Assembly (NCBI RefSeq): GCF_000708715.2
Contig: NZ_JENB01000014.1
Span: 90,826-154,825, forward strand
Direction of reading: 5' to 3'
DNA from: Pseudomonas putida W15Oct28
GTDB taxonomy: Bacteria; Pseudomonadota; Gammaproteobacteria; Pseudomonadales; Pseudomonadaceae
DNA length: 64,000 bases
The position numbers and the translations under genes are program-made. This document shows, one piece after another, positions 1-7,985 of this stretch. The notes under the pieces are model-generated. The model saw nothing but the letters and a program-made list of their open reading frames with translations, made no database searches and was not told the origin of the DNA. Within the stretch, counting starts at the first letter, position 1, and each line of letters opens with the position of its first letter.

Positions 1-899
1 ACCAGTACGGCCGCCGCCAGCATCTGGAACTGAGCCAGGGGCGTGAGTTTGCCAGCGACCCGTTCGAGGTGGTGCTCGGCGCTGAAGTGGCCGAGGCGTT
101 GCACTACAAGCTGGGTGACAAGCTGGTGCTGGCCCACGGCGTGGCAGCCATCAGCCTGGTCAAGCATGACGACAAGCCGTTCACCGTGGTAGGTGTGCTC
201 AAGCGCACCGGCACACCGGTCGACCGCACCCTGCATATCGGCCTGGGCGGTATGGAGGCCATCCATATCGACTGGCACAACGGCGTACCGGCCCGAGGGG
301 CCGGGCGCATCAGCGCCGACCAGGCACGCACGATGGACCTGCAACCTGCCGCCATCACCGCGTTCATGCTGGGCCTGAACAACAAGATCGCGACGTTCAG
401 CCTGCAGCGGGAGATCAACGAGTACCGCAGCGAGCCGTTGCTGGCAATCTTGCCTGGGGTAGCCCTGCAAGAGCTGTGGAGCCTGATGGGCACGGCGGAA
501 CAAGCGTTGTTCGTGGTGTCGTTGTTCGTGGTGCTGACCGGCCTGATAGGCATGCTCACGGCGATTCTTACCAGCCTCAACGAGCGCCGACGGGAGATGG
601 CGATCTTGCGTTCGGTCGGGGCCAGGCCCTGGCATATTGCGGGGCTGCTGGTGCTGGAAGCGCTGTCACTGGCAGCGGTCGGGATCGTGGCCGGGCTTGG
701 CTTGCTGTATGCGGGGATTGCCCTGGCGCAGGGGTACGTGCAGGCCAGCTATGGCTTGTATCTGCCATTGGCACTGCCCAGTGCTCATGAATGGACCTTG
801 CTGGCTATCATCCTGGGGGCGGCGTTGCTGATGGGCAGCGTGCCGGCGTGGCGGGCCTATCGGCAGTCGCTGGCCGATGGTTTGTCGATCCACCTCTGA
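1..899 (+). CDS. ABC transporter permease, FtsX/MacB-like (3' part)
   Basis: The frame is already open at base 3, so the gene begins before the window. The visible part is a periplasmic MacB-like domain followed by three hydrophobic segments near residues 155-180, 205-225 and 245-265. The C-terminal FtsX domain carries the typical cytoplasmic loop LNERRREMAILRSVGA after the first of these segments. Such permeases work with an ATPase on lipoproteins, peptides or metal-related cargo, and no substrate can be read here. A DUF3299 gene follows on the same strand. As I recall, that pairing also occurs in the zinc-regulated zrg-type ABC loci, so a zinc-linked role is possible but only an inference. 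Confidence 0.85.
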   Translation, partial: QYGRRQHLELSQGREFASDPFEVVLGAEVAEALHYKLGDKLVLAHGVAAISLVKHDDKPFTVVGVLKRTGTPVDRTLHIGLGGMEAIHIDWHNGVPARGAGRISADQARTMDLQPAAITAFMLGLNNKIATFSLQREINEYRSEPLLAILPGVALQELWSLMGTAEQALFVVSLFVVLTGLIGMLTAILTSLNERRREMAILRSVGARPWHIAGLLVLEALSLAAVGIVAGLGLLYAGIALAQGYVQASYGLYLPLALPSAHEWTLLAIILGAALLMGSVPAWRAYRQSLADGLSIHL

Positions 900-925
900 G
901 ACCCCGTAATGATCAGAAACCTCAC

Positions 926-959
926 CGCCTGCTTCGCGGGCACGCCCGCTCCCACAGGG
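926..959. repeat. REP palindrome (P. putida type)
   Basis: The element reads GCTTCGCGGGCACGCCCGCT followed by CCCACAGGG. The core GCGGGC/GCCCGC can form a hairpin. Near-identical copies lie at 15925-15956, 15986-16018 and 63717-63752. It sits between the permease stop and the DUF3299 start and is followed directly by a TTATCCACA 9-mer. Confidence 0.85.
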
Positions 960-992
960 TTATCCACAAGCCTCAGGCTTTTTAGAGGACCT

Positions 993-1520
993 ATGAAGAG
1001 GCCGGCAATGCACATGCTGCTGGCCCTGCTGTTGCTGATAGCAATGCCTCTATGGGCCGCCGAACCCAAGGAGCTGGACTGGCCCGCCCTGATCCCTGAG
1101 GGCGCCCCGGTCATTCCGCCGCAGCTGGCGCCGCTGCACGACATGTCGCAGCTCAGCAACGCCCTGTCTGCCGAGTCCGCCCCAGCCGCGCGCCAGCAAG
1201 CCCCCGACGCCCCGGTGGTGAAAAGCCTCGACGGCCAGCAGGTCAAGCTGCCTGGCTACATCGTGCCGCTGGAGGTGAGCGAAGAAGGCCGCACCACCGA
1301 ATTCCTGCTGGTCCCTTACTACGGTGCGTGCATCCACGTGCCGCCCCCGCCGTCGAACCAGATCGTGCATATTTTCAGCGAGATGGGCGTGCGCGTCGAA
1401 GACCTGTACCAGCCCTACTGGATCGAGGGAAAGATGCAGGTTAGAGCCTCCAGCAGCGAACTGGCCGACGCCGGCTACCAGATGGAAGCCGAGAAAATAT
1501 ACGTTTATGAGCTGAGATGA
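993..1520 (+). CDS. DUF3299 secreted protein
   Basis: The product is 175 aa. I start at the ATG at 993, which follows AGAGGAC at a good distance; the longer frame from 909 runs through a REP element and has no ribosome binding site. Residues 1-23 form a signal peptide (hydrophobic LLALLLLIAMP, then WAA). The rest is a compact domain with the family signature around LPGYIVPLE and the Cys-containing YYGACIHVPPPPSNQ. The domain matches DUF3299, a small periplasmic family often encoded beside ABC permeases of the preceding gene's type. Its biochemical role is not established, and the conserved Cys/His pair (CIH) would suit metal binding. Confidence 0.8.
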   Translation: MKRPAMHMLLALLLLIAMPLWAAEPKELDWPALIPEGAPVIPPQLAPLHDMSQLSNALSAESAPAARQQAPDAPVVKSLDGQQVKLPGYIVPLEVSEEGRTTEFLLVPYYGACIHVPPPPSNQIVHIFSEMGVRVEDLYQPYWIEGKMQVRASSSELADAGYQMEAEKIYVYELR

Positions 1521-1550
1521 GAACTGTTTCGAATTCGTGAAGACGCTTCT

Positions 1551-1598
1551 TTGAGCTGGGTCAAACTTTCTGTTTAAACAGCTCCGTACCATTGGACT
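1551..1598 (+). promoter_or_regulatory. Putative Anr(FNR)-dependent promoter of oprG
   Basis: TTGAGCTGGGTCAA (1551-1564) matches the Anr/FNR form TTGAN-N4-NTCAA. A TACCAT -10 lies at 1587-1592. A start near 1599 would put the box centre at about -41.5, the class II activator position. The ATG of oprG is about 30 nt further on. Confidence 0.55.
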
Positions 1599-1629
1599 AC
1601 TCAATTAATAACGTCCTTTGGGAGCTTCC

Positions 1630-2313
1630 ATGAACAAGTCCTTGCTCGGCGCCTCGCTTGTGGCCCTTGCGCTCGCCGCCCCTGCCGCCCACGCCTATCA
1701 GGCGGGGGACATGATCCTGCGCGCAGGCGCCATCACCACCGCCCCGAACGAAAGCAGCGGCGACCTGAAGTTCGACGGCAACAAGGTGGCGGGCACCAAG
1801 GCGACCCTGGACAGCGACACCCAGCTGGGCCTGACCTTTGCCTACATGCTCACCGACCACATCGGCCTGGAGCTGCTGGCAGCCACCCCGTTCAAGCACA
1901 CCGTCGGCGTAAAAGGCCTGGGCGGCGGGCTGGACGGCAAACTGGCAGACATCAAGCAACTGCCACCGACCCTGTCGCTGCAGTACTACCCGATGGAGCC
2001 GAATTCACGCTTCCAGCCGTATGCCGGCGTGGGTATCAACTACACCCTGTTCTTTGACGAAGACCTGAGCAGCGCACGCAAGCAACAAGGCTTCAGCAAC
2101 CTCAAGCTGCAGGATTCGGTAGGTATTGCCGGCCAACTGGGCATGGACTACATGCTGACCGACAACCTGCTGGTCAACGCCTCGGTGTGGTACGTCGACA
2201 TCGACACCAAAGCCAGCGTCAACGGCCCGACCGCGCTGGGCTACAGCAAGACCAAGGTCGACGTCGAAGTCGACCCGTGGGTATACATGGTCGGCCTTGG
2301 CTACAAGTTCTGA
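1630..2313 (+). CDS. oprG: Outer membrane protein OprG (OmpW family)
   Basis: The product is 227 aa with a 22-residue signal peptide ending in AHA. I use the ATG at 1630, preceded by GGGAGC, rather than the upstream TTG at 1618. The mature protein has the features of an eight-stranded OmpW barrel: AGDMILRAGAITTAPNESSG near the start, LGLTFAYMLTDHIGLELLAATPF in the first half, FQPYAGVGINYT in the middle, and a terminal GLGYKF ending in the aromatic residue needed for BAM insertion. OmpW/OprG proteins form narrow hydrophobic channels for small non-polar molecules and are commonly oxygen- and iron-regulated. The stop overlaps the 3' end of the convergent MFS gene by 13 bp. Confidence 0.92.
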   Translation: MNKSLLGASLVALALAAPAAHAYQAGDMILRAGAITTAPNESSGDLKFDGNKVAGTKATLDSDTQLGLTFAYMLTDHIGLELLAATPFKHTVGVKGLGGGLDGKLADIKQLPPTLSLQYYPMEPNSRFQPYAGVGINYTLFFDEDLSSARKQQGFSNLKLQDSVGIAGQLGMDYMLTDNLLVNASVWYVDIDTKASVNGPTALGYSKTKVDVEVDPWVYMVGLGYKF

Positions 2314-3506
2314 CCTGAACACTGCAGGGCGGCTTCGGCCGCCCTCGCGCGTTGCAGCCATAGCCAGTAGCCCAGCGCTGCCGCGCTGATGAGCATGCCA
2401 AGCCCACACACCGCAGCCCAGCCCCAATGGGCATGCACCCAACTCGCAAGCACCGCCCCCAGCCCGCTGCCAAGCGAATAGCAGCACATGTAGGCACCGA
2501 TCAAGCGGCTGGCCATGGCGCCACGCCCTGCCAGCAACAGCGTCTGGTTGGTGACATGCACCGCCTGCACGGCAAAGTCCAGCATCAGCACACCTAGCAC
2601 AAAGGCTATCAGCGACTGCCCGACAAAGGCCGTGGGCAACCACGACAGCGTCAGCAGCGCCAGCGCCAGCCCGGTGGTGCGCTCTCCCAGCCCCAGGTCG
2701 GCCAAGCGACCGGCGCGCGCTGCTGCCAAAGTCCCCGCAACCCCTGCCAGGCCGAACAGGCCAATCTCGGTATGGCTCAACGCCAATGGCGCAGCGCTGA
2801 GGGGCATGACCATGGTGCTCCACAGCACACTGAATGCGGCGAAGATCAAGACGCCAAACACGCCGCGCTGGCGCAACAGCCTGTCTTCCCGGAACAAACG
2901 GAACTGGGACACGATCAGCGCCCGGTAGCCAGGCCGGTGTGCTAGCGGCTGCCCGCCGGGCAGGCTGCGCCACAGCACAAGGGCTAGCAACATAAGCAGC
3001 CCTGCGGCAACCAGATACACACTGCGCCAACCGGCCAGGTCAGCAAGCCCGCCGGCCACCAGGCGCGCCAATAGAATCCCCAGCACCACGCCACTGGTGA
3101 CGGTGCCCACGGCCTGCCCTTGCTGACCGGGCGAGGCCAGGCTGGCCGCATGCGCCACCATTATCTGCACCATGACGGCCATCAACCCGGTGGTGGCCAA
3201 GGCCAACAGCAACATCGCCCAGTTGGGCGCCATGCCGACACCGACCAGCGCCAGGGCCGAGAACAGCAACTGGACCAGCAACAGGCGTTTGCGATCGATC
3301 AGGTCCCCCAGTGGCACGATCAGCAGCAGCCCCAGGGCATAACCTGCCTGGGTCGCGCCGACTACCCAGCCAATCTGCTGCTGCGCCACACCCAGGTCGG
3401 CGGCCATCGATTCAAGCAAAGGTTGAGCGAAGTACACCGTCGCCACCGCCATGGCGCTGGTGATGGCAAGCAGCAGGGTTATGCCGCGGGTCAGCGCAGA
3501 TGTCAT
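2301..3506 (-). CDS. MFS transporter
   Basis: The product is 401 aa, with about 12 hydrophobic segments in two halves separated by a central loop near residues 185-215. The first-half motif PLGDLIDRKRLLL after TM2 is the MFS motif A (GD-x-x-DR-K/R). A related GRLADLG lies in the second half. The family exports drugs or small metabolites by proton antiport, and no substrate is evident. GAGG lies about 10 nt before the ATG. It is divergent from the HxlR regulator at 3607 across a 100-bp gap holding two matching palindromes, so it is probably the regulator's target. Confidence 0.88.
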   Translation of the reverse strand: MTSALTRGITLLLAITSAMAVATVYFAQPLLESMAADLGVAQQQIGWVVGATQAGYALGLLLIVPLGDLIDRKRLLLVQLLFSALALVGVGMAPNWAMLLLALATTGLMAVMVQIMVAHAASLASPGQQGQAVGTVTSGVVLGILLARLVAGGLADLAGWRSVYLVAAGLLMLLALVLWRSLPGGQPLAHRPGYRALIVSQFRLFREDRLLRQRGVFGVLIFAAFSVLWSTMVMPLSAAPLALSHTEIGLFGLAGVAGTLAAARAGRLADLGLGERTTGLALALLTLSWLPTAFVGQSLIAFVLGVLMLDFAVQAVHVTNQTLLLAGRGAMASRLIGAYMCCYSLGSGLGAVLASWVHAHWGWAAVCGLGMLISAAALGYWLWLQRARAAEAALQCSGQNL

Positions 3507-3524
3507 CTCTAGGCCTCGTGAAGT

Positions 3525-3583
3525 TGGTTTCGATTTGAAACCACTTCTGGCTATTTGGCAAATGTGGTTTTAATCTGCAACCA
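3525..3583. promoter_or_regulatory. Two 19-bp inverted-repeat operators (HxlR-type)
   Basis: Site 1 (3525-3543) is TGGTTT-N7-AAACCA, a perfect 6-bp inverted repeat. Site 2 (3565-3583) is TGGTTT-N7-CAACCA, with one mismatch. Their starts are 40 bp apart, about four helical turns, so dimers would bind the same DNA face. They lie between the divergent MFS and HxlR genes and suit joint control of both. Confidence 0.6.
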
Positions 3584-3606
3584 GACATTCAGGACAGGCC
3601 TACACC

Positions 3607-4050
3607 ATGCTCGATGAAAACAATGCGCAATGCCCCGTGGCCCGAGCCTTGGAGGTATTGGGTGATCGCTGGGCGCTGATGATCCTGCGCGATGCCTTTG
3701 ACGGCCTGCGGCGCTTCAGTGAATTTCAGAAGAACCTGGGGCTGGCGAAGAACATCCTCGCCTCACGGCTCAAGCTGTTGGTGGAAAGCGGGTTGCTGAT
3801 GACACAGCCGGCTTCGGATGGCAGTGCCTACAAGGAATATGTGCTGACCGAGAAAGGGCGGTCGGTGTTTCCGGTGGTGGTTGGCTTGAGGCAGTGGGGG
3901 GAGCGGTATCTGTTTGAAGCGGGTGAGGCGCATTCGGAGTTGGTGGAGGGTGCTACGGGGCAGGCGCTTGAGACATTGCAGGTGCGGGCTGTGGATGGGC
4001 GGGTACTCGGGGCCGAAGATTGCCTGCGCAGAGTTGTGCGGCATGGGTGA
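3607..4050 (+). CDS. HxlR-family winged-helix regulator
   Basis: The product is 147 aa. The HxlR domain covers residues 7-105. CPVARALEVLGDRWALMILRDAFDGLRRFSEFQ is a typical start, followed by the recognition region KNILASRLKLLVESGLLM and a wing ending TEKGRSVFPV. Cys9 sits where redox- or electrophile-sensing HxlR members keep their sensor Cys, so thiol sensing is possible but unproven. The C-terminal 40 residues are less conserved. The gene is divergent from an MFS exporter, with two palindromes between them, which suggests a local repressor of an efflux system. Confidence 0.88.
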   Translation: MLDENNAQCPVARALEVLGDRWALMILRDAFDGLRRFSEFQKNLGLAKNILASRLKLLVESGLLMTQPASDGSAYKEYVLTEKGRSVFPVVVGLRQWGERYLFEAGEAHSELVEGATGQALETLQVRAVDGRVLGAEDCLRRVVRHG

Positions 4051-4057
4051 TTTTTAG

Positions 4058-4160
4058 GGCTGCTGCGCAGCCCATCGCGACACAAGGCCGCTCCTACAAG
4101 GACCGCGCAAGGCCTATGTGGGAGCGGCCTTGCGTCGCGAAAGGGGCGCAACGCGCCCCC
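4058..4160. repeat. Inverted REP-like pair
   Basis: Two related arms face each other: GGCCGCTCCTACAAGG near 4087-4102 and TGTGGGAGCGGCCTTG near 4117-4132. They are flanked by two small palindromes, GGGCTGCTGCGCAGCCC (4057-4073) and GGGGCGCAACGCGCCCC (4143-4159). A similar pair occurs at 12341-12428. It fills the gap between the convergent hxlR-like and epimerase genes and may also act as a terminator. Confidence 0.75.
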
Positions 4161-4166
4161 AGGGGT

Positions 4167-5099
4167 TCAGCCTTTACCGAGAAGCTTGGCCAGGCCCTCG
4201 ACCATCGGCGTCGCCTGCGGAAACTCGAACCGCGCCAGCAACCGCTGGTTGTCCGCCCGCGAATGGCGAATATCACCCGAACGTGCCGCCACATGGCTGA
4301 TCGCCGGCAAGCTGCCCACCACCTTCTCCAGCGCCACCAGCAACTGGTTCAACGAAGTGGCCTGGTTCAAGCCGATATTCACCGCCCCCTCCTCGACCTG
4401 CGGCTGCTCCAGCGCCTGCACCATCACCTGCACCAGGTCGCCCACGTAAAGGAAGTCGCGGGTCTGCTCGCCATCGCCGAAAATGGTGATCGGCAAGCCC
4501 TGCACTGCCCGCTCGCAGAAGATGCTGATGACCCCGGAATACGGCGAGGACGGGTCCTGGCGTGGCCCGAAGATATTGAAGAAGCGGAACACCACCGGCT
4601 CCAGGCCATGCTGACGACGGTAGAAGTCCAGGTACTGCTCACTGGCCAGCTTGTCCACGGCATAGGGCGTCAGCGGCGCCTTGGGCGTGTCTTCGGCAAT
4701 CGACTCACCCTCGCCATTATTGCCGTACACGGCCGCACTGGAGGCGAACAGCACCCGGCGCAGGCCATGCACACGCATGGCTTCGCACACGTTGAGGGTG
4801 CCAATGAAGTTGCTTTGATGGGTACGCACCGGGTCTTCGACCGAGGCCTGCACCGAGGCCACCGCCGCCAGGTGCACCACGGCACTGCAGCCTGCCGCAG
4901 CCTGGGTAACCAGCCCGGCGTCGGCGACATCGCCTTCGATCAGTTCCAGCCGTGGGTGGTCAACCTGCAGGTTGCTGCGCCGGCCGGTGGAGAAGTCGTC
5001 GAGAATGCGTACGGCGTAGCCTTTGTCCAACAACGCATCGCACAGGTGGGAGCCAATGAAGCCGGCACCGCCGGTGATCAGGATGGGGGCGTCAGCCAT
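4167..5099 (-). CDS. NAD-dependent epimerase/dehydratase (extended SDR)
   Basis: The product is 310 aa, starting at MADAPILITGGAGFIGSHL; longer frames upstream lie inside the preceding gene. The N-terminal Rossmann motif is GGAGFIG (residues 9-15). The catalytic set is the Ser region near SSAAVYG and YAVDK (YxxxK), both present. The C-terminal half resembles UDP-glucose 4-epimerase and WbpP-type UDP-sugar epimerases (FNIFGPRQDPSSPYSGVISIF). It probably acts on a nucleotide sugar for surface polysaccharide, but the exact substrate cannot be told. The start overlaps the end of the upstream RmlD-like gene by 8 nt, so the two are translationally coupled. Confidence 0.88.
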   Translation of the reverse strand: MADAPILITGGAGFIGSHLCDALLDKGYAVRILDDFSTGRRSNLQVDHPRLELIEGDVADAGLVTQAAAGCSAVVHLAAVASVQASVEDPVRTHQSNFIGTLNVCEAMRVHGLRRVLFASSAAVYGNNGEGESIAEDTPKAPLTPYAVDKLASEQYLDFYRRQHGLEPVVFRFFNIFGPRQDPSSPYSGVISIFCERAVQGLPITIFGDGEQTRDFLYVGDLVQVMVQALEQPQVEEGAVNIGLNQATSLNQLLVALEKVVGSLPAISHVAARSGDIRHSRADNQRLLARFEFPQATPMVEGLAKLLGKG

Positions 5100-5976
5100 G
5101 GCGGTAGAACCGGTCCAGTAGAGGCGGCAGGCCGGCGCGCCAGGCGCGCGGCTTGATGCCGAAGGTATGAAGGATTTTCTTGCAGGCCAGTACCGCATGC
5201 TGCGGCTCTTCGCTGGCATCCGGCCGTGCGGCATGGGCCTGCGGCGTCGGCGCTTGCACGGCCAGCTGGCGGTACTGGCCTGCTTCGGTAAGGATCGCCT
5301 GGCCCAGCGCCAGCGGCGTGGTCGCCTCGTTGCCGGCGTAATGGTATGTGCCCCACAGCGGCGCACTGCAATCGAGTTGCTTGAGCACCGACAGGATCAC
5401 CCGGGCGGCATCGTCGACCGGTGTCGGGTTGCCACGCCGGTCATCGGCCAGCAGCAGCTCTTGCGGTTGCTCGGCACGGGTCAGGAAGCGGCCCAGCGAC
5501 CCATCGATGCTCTCGTCGAGCAACCAGCCGAAGCGCAGCAGCACATGCTGCGGGCAGGTTGCGCGCACACTCTGTTCGATGCGCCACAAGGCCTGGCCAC
5601 GCAGGCCCAGCGGCACAGGCTCGTCCTTTTCGCTGTAGGCGGTGGCCCGCGAACCATCGAATACCCGGTAGCTGGATGGCTGCACCAGGGTGATCTGGTG
5701 GTGCTGGCACAGTTCTGCCAACCGCTCCACTGCCCGCTCCTGTTGAGCCAGGCGTTGCTCGCTGACCGACTCGGCCTGGAACCAGTCGAAGTAATAGGCC
5801 AGGTTGACCAAAGCGTCGGGGCGGTGATCGTCGAGCAACTGAGTGAGGTTGGCCGGCGTCCAGCCGTTCTCGGGCGGGCGCGGTGCCAGGAAAGCAATGT
5901 CCTCCTCGGCCCCAAGACGAATCAGCGCTTGCCCGAGGGCATTGCCACCACCCAACAGCATTAGGCGCATACGCAT
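5092..5976 (-). CDS. RmlD-like sugar-nucleotide-binding protein
   Basis: The product is 294 aa, starting MRMRLMLLGGGNALGQALI. A second in-frame ATG lies at 5970, and neither has a strong ribosome binding site. The Rossmann loop GGGNALG and the motif SSYRVFDG match the RmlD family (dTDP-4-dehydrorhamnose reductase). Where RmlD proteins have the catalytic YxxxK, this protein reads LGLRGQALWRIEQ, so both Tyr and Lys appear to be replaced. It may be a non-catalytic partner or a reductase with altered chemistry. It is translationally coupled to the epimerase downstream. Confidence 0.75.
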   Translation of the reverse strand: MRMRLMLLGGGNALGQALIRLGAEEDIAFLAPRPPENGWTPANLTQLLDDHRPDALVNLAYYFDWFQAESVSEQRLAQQERAVERLAELCQHHQITLVQPSSYRVFDGSRATAYSEKDEPVPLGLRGQALWRIEQSVRATCPQHVLLRFGWLLDESIDGSLGRFLTRAEQPQELLLADDRRGNPTPVDDAARVILSVLKQLDCSAPLWGTYHYAGNEATTPLALGQAILTEAGQYRQLAVQAPTPQAHAARPDASEEPQHAVLACKKILHTFGIKPRAWRAGLPPLLDRFYRHG

Positions 5977-6239
5977 AGAGTCAGCAGATCCGGAGAGGTT
6001 GATGAAGGAAAGGGGCCATTTTGCGGTTTCCTGCCCGGGAAGTCCAACATCGAGCCTCGTCAAGGCCTCAGGGGGGCGTGGATCTGAAGGTTCACTGCAC
6101 GACATAGCCCCGCAGAGAAATATCCTACGACGCACCAGGAAAGAGCTGACTTCCCCGCAGAGACGTAACTGCATTGAATAGTTGACTCTCTTGCTTGCCA
6201 GCCGGGGAGCTTCCTCACAATAAGTACAAGGAACGTTCA
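5977..6239. other. Intergenic region between divergent genes
   Basis: No gene was found in these 263 bp. The 11-mer CCCCGCAGAGA occurs twice, at 6108-6118 and 6153-6163, 45 bp apart. It could be a regulator site for either divergent gene. No convincing sigma70 promoter was seen. Confidence 0.4.
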
Positions 6240-7170
6240 ATGTCTCATCCCGAAGCCGCTTACCTGGATTTTTGCCCGGAACAAAGTCGGTCCATAGCCC
6301 TTGCAAGTCAAACCATTGCGGACTTGGGCGGACCGGAAGCCAAAGGGGCAGCATTTCAAGCTCGCGCCTTCGCCGATCAGCTCGAAAAAGGCTTGGGTGA
6401 AAAACAACGTTCGCTGCTGCAGCGCTTCAACGAAGGCAACGTGTCAACCTTGATGTTCAGGCAAATGCCTTGTGCCGACGAGCCGATACCTGAACACCTA
6501 CCCGATATCTACGACCTGGCGCAAAGCCCCCGCTGCCTATACCTCGCTTCACGAAATCAACTGCTGCTGGAACTCGCGCGTCATCGCAGTTTCGCTTTTG
6601 ATATCGACAATGAAGGCAAACAGGTCCGCCTGGTTGGTAACTTCAAGGGAGGTGGCCGTATCCCACGCCCCAACGAAGCACCCTGCCTGGCAGTGGAAAC
6701 CAGCTCACATGCCGGCTTGTACTTGGGACCGCACACTGAAGCCCCGTACAACTGCTCAACAATCTCCAGCAACGGTCACTCCCCGGCCCCCTCCGCGCTA
6801 ATCCTCAGTGCGCGCTGGAATCCCGCCAATGAGCCTACGCATGTTTTCCCGCTCCGGGAAATCATCGAATGCTTGAGCAGCCTGGATACACTTGCGCTGA
6901 CTTCAAGGTCTTTCGACTTCACGCGCAGTGACTGTTTCGCTAAAGGCAAGGGCAATGCGGGTAAAGAAGTTTCAATACTTCAGTTCGAGCCCAATGGTGG
7001 TTTCGTTCGTCCTCCAGCCCGATAGCGCATTGTTGATCAACAACAGCCGAGCCTTGCACGGTCGCGACAGGGTTCAGGACAACCGGCGCCTGCTCATCCG
7101 TCAATTCGGATACTCCCCCTTCGCGGAACCGCTGGTTCTCGTTGAAGACCCGCTTCTGGTTCGTGGTTAA
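6240..7170 (+). pseudogene. Clavaminate synthase-like Fe(II)/2OG oxygenase, frameshifted
   Basis: The ATG at 6240 follows AAGGA and opens a frame that stops at 7025. The rest continues in the next frame to the TAA at 7168-7170. The upstream part holds the metal-binding HTE (His165, Glu167) in GPHTEAPY. The downstream part holds ALHGRDRV, with the third metal-ligand His, and RRLLIRQFGYSP, with the 2-oxoglutarate-binding Arg. Together they make one complete oxygenase of the TauD/clavaminate-synthase superfamily, about 309 aa. The shift lies near 7002-7014, in TTCGTTCG, and fits one extra base. It may be a true mutation, a sequence error or, less likely, recoding. The TSUP permease starts 15 nt downstream. 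Confidence 0.75.
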
Positions 7171-7185
7171 TCACTGAGAAAAACG

Positions 7186-7977
7186 ATGATCGAATTCGAT
7201 TTGACGCTTGTTCTGATACTCGCGCTGGTCGCACTCATGGCCGGCTTTTTCGATGCGATCGCCGGAGGCGGAGGCTTGATCACGCTCCCAGTGCTTTTTA
7301 TCGCCGGTATAGAGCCCTTGGCAGCTATTGCCACCAATAAATTCCAAGCTGCTTCGGCTACCGTTTCAGCTACATGCGCTTTCGCCCGAAAAGGCATGAT
7401 CGACTGGAGGCGAGGCAGCCCGATGGCGGTCATGTCGTTTATCGGAGGGGCTCTAGGGGCCTTGTCTATAACCTACGTGCCCAAAAGCCTTTTGCAGGCA
7501 TGTGTCCCACCTTTGCTGATCCTGATAGCCATTTACTTTGCCTTTAGTCCAAAGCCGAATGAGCAAGCCCGCAAGGCGAAGTTATCGTCTAGCCTGTTCT
7601 GCGTAACGGTTGCGCCAATCATTGGGTTTTATGATGGTATCTTCGGCCCTGGCGTCGGCTCATTCTTCATGCTGGCCTGCGTAGTTCTACTAGGCCAACA
7701 GCTGATACAAGCCGTCTGCACCAGCAAGCTTTTGAACGCAGCCTGCAACCTGGGCGCGTTGTCAGTCTTTTTAGTCAGCGGAGCGATCATCTGGCCGCTG
7801 GCGCTGGCAATGGCGATTGCCGCCTTTCTGGGCGCACAATTAGGTGCGCGCTGCGCAGTTCGTTTCGGCTCTCGCCTCATAAAGCCGCTGCTGGTCAGCG
7901 TCTGCATCATCATGGCATTCAAACTACTGCTCGACACGGGCAATCCATTCGGCGAATGGCTCGATCAGTTTTTCTAG
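7186..7977 (+). CDS. TauE/SafE (TSUP) family permease
   Basis: The product is 263 aa with about eight hydrophobic segments. The family signature AGFFDAIAGGGGLITLPVLF lies in the first segment, and its second-half counterpart is PIIGFYDGIFGPGVGSFF. TSUP permeases export or import small anions such as sulfite, sulfoacetate and other organosulfur compounds. It starts 15 nt after the oxygenase, which suggests one transcript. The link to a TauD-superfamily oxygenase hints at organosulfur or organic-acid turnover, but the substrate is not shown by the sequence. Codon use is less GC-rich than in the flanking genes. Confidence 0.85.
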   Translation: MIEFDLTLVLILALVALMAGFFDAIAGGGGLITLPVLFIAGIEPLAAIATNKFQAASATVSATCAFARKGMIDWRRGSPMAVMSFIGGALGALSITYVPKSLLQACVPPLLILIAIYFAFSPKPNEQARKAKLSSSLFCVTVAPIIGFYDGIFGPGVGSFFMLACVVLLGQQLIQAVCTSKLLNAACNLGALSVFLVSGAIIWPLALAMAIAAFLGAQLGARCAVRFGSRLIKPLLVSVCIIMAFKLLLDTGNPFGEWLDQFF

Positions 7978-7985
7978 AGGGCGGC

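Noticed and set aside
6108..6163. Direct repeat CCCCGCAGAGA as an operator
   Set aside because: Only two copies, no symmetry and no clear promoter nearby; noted but not claimed.
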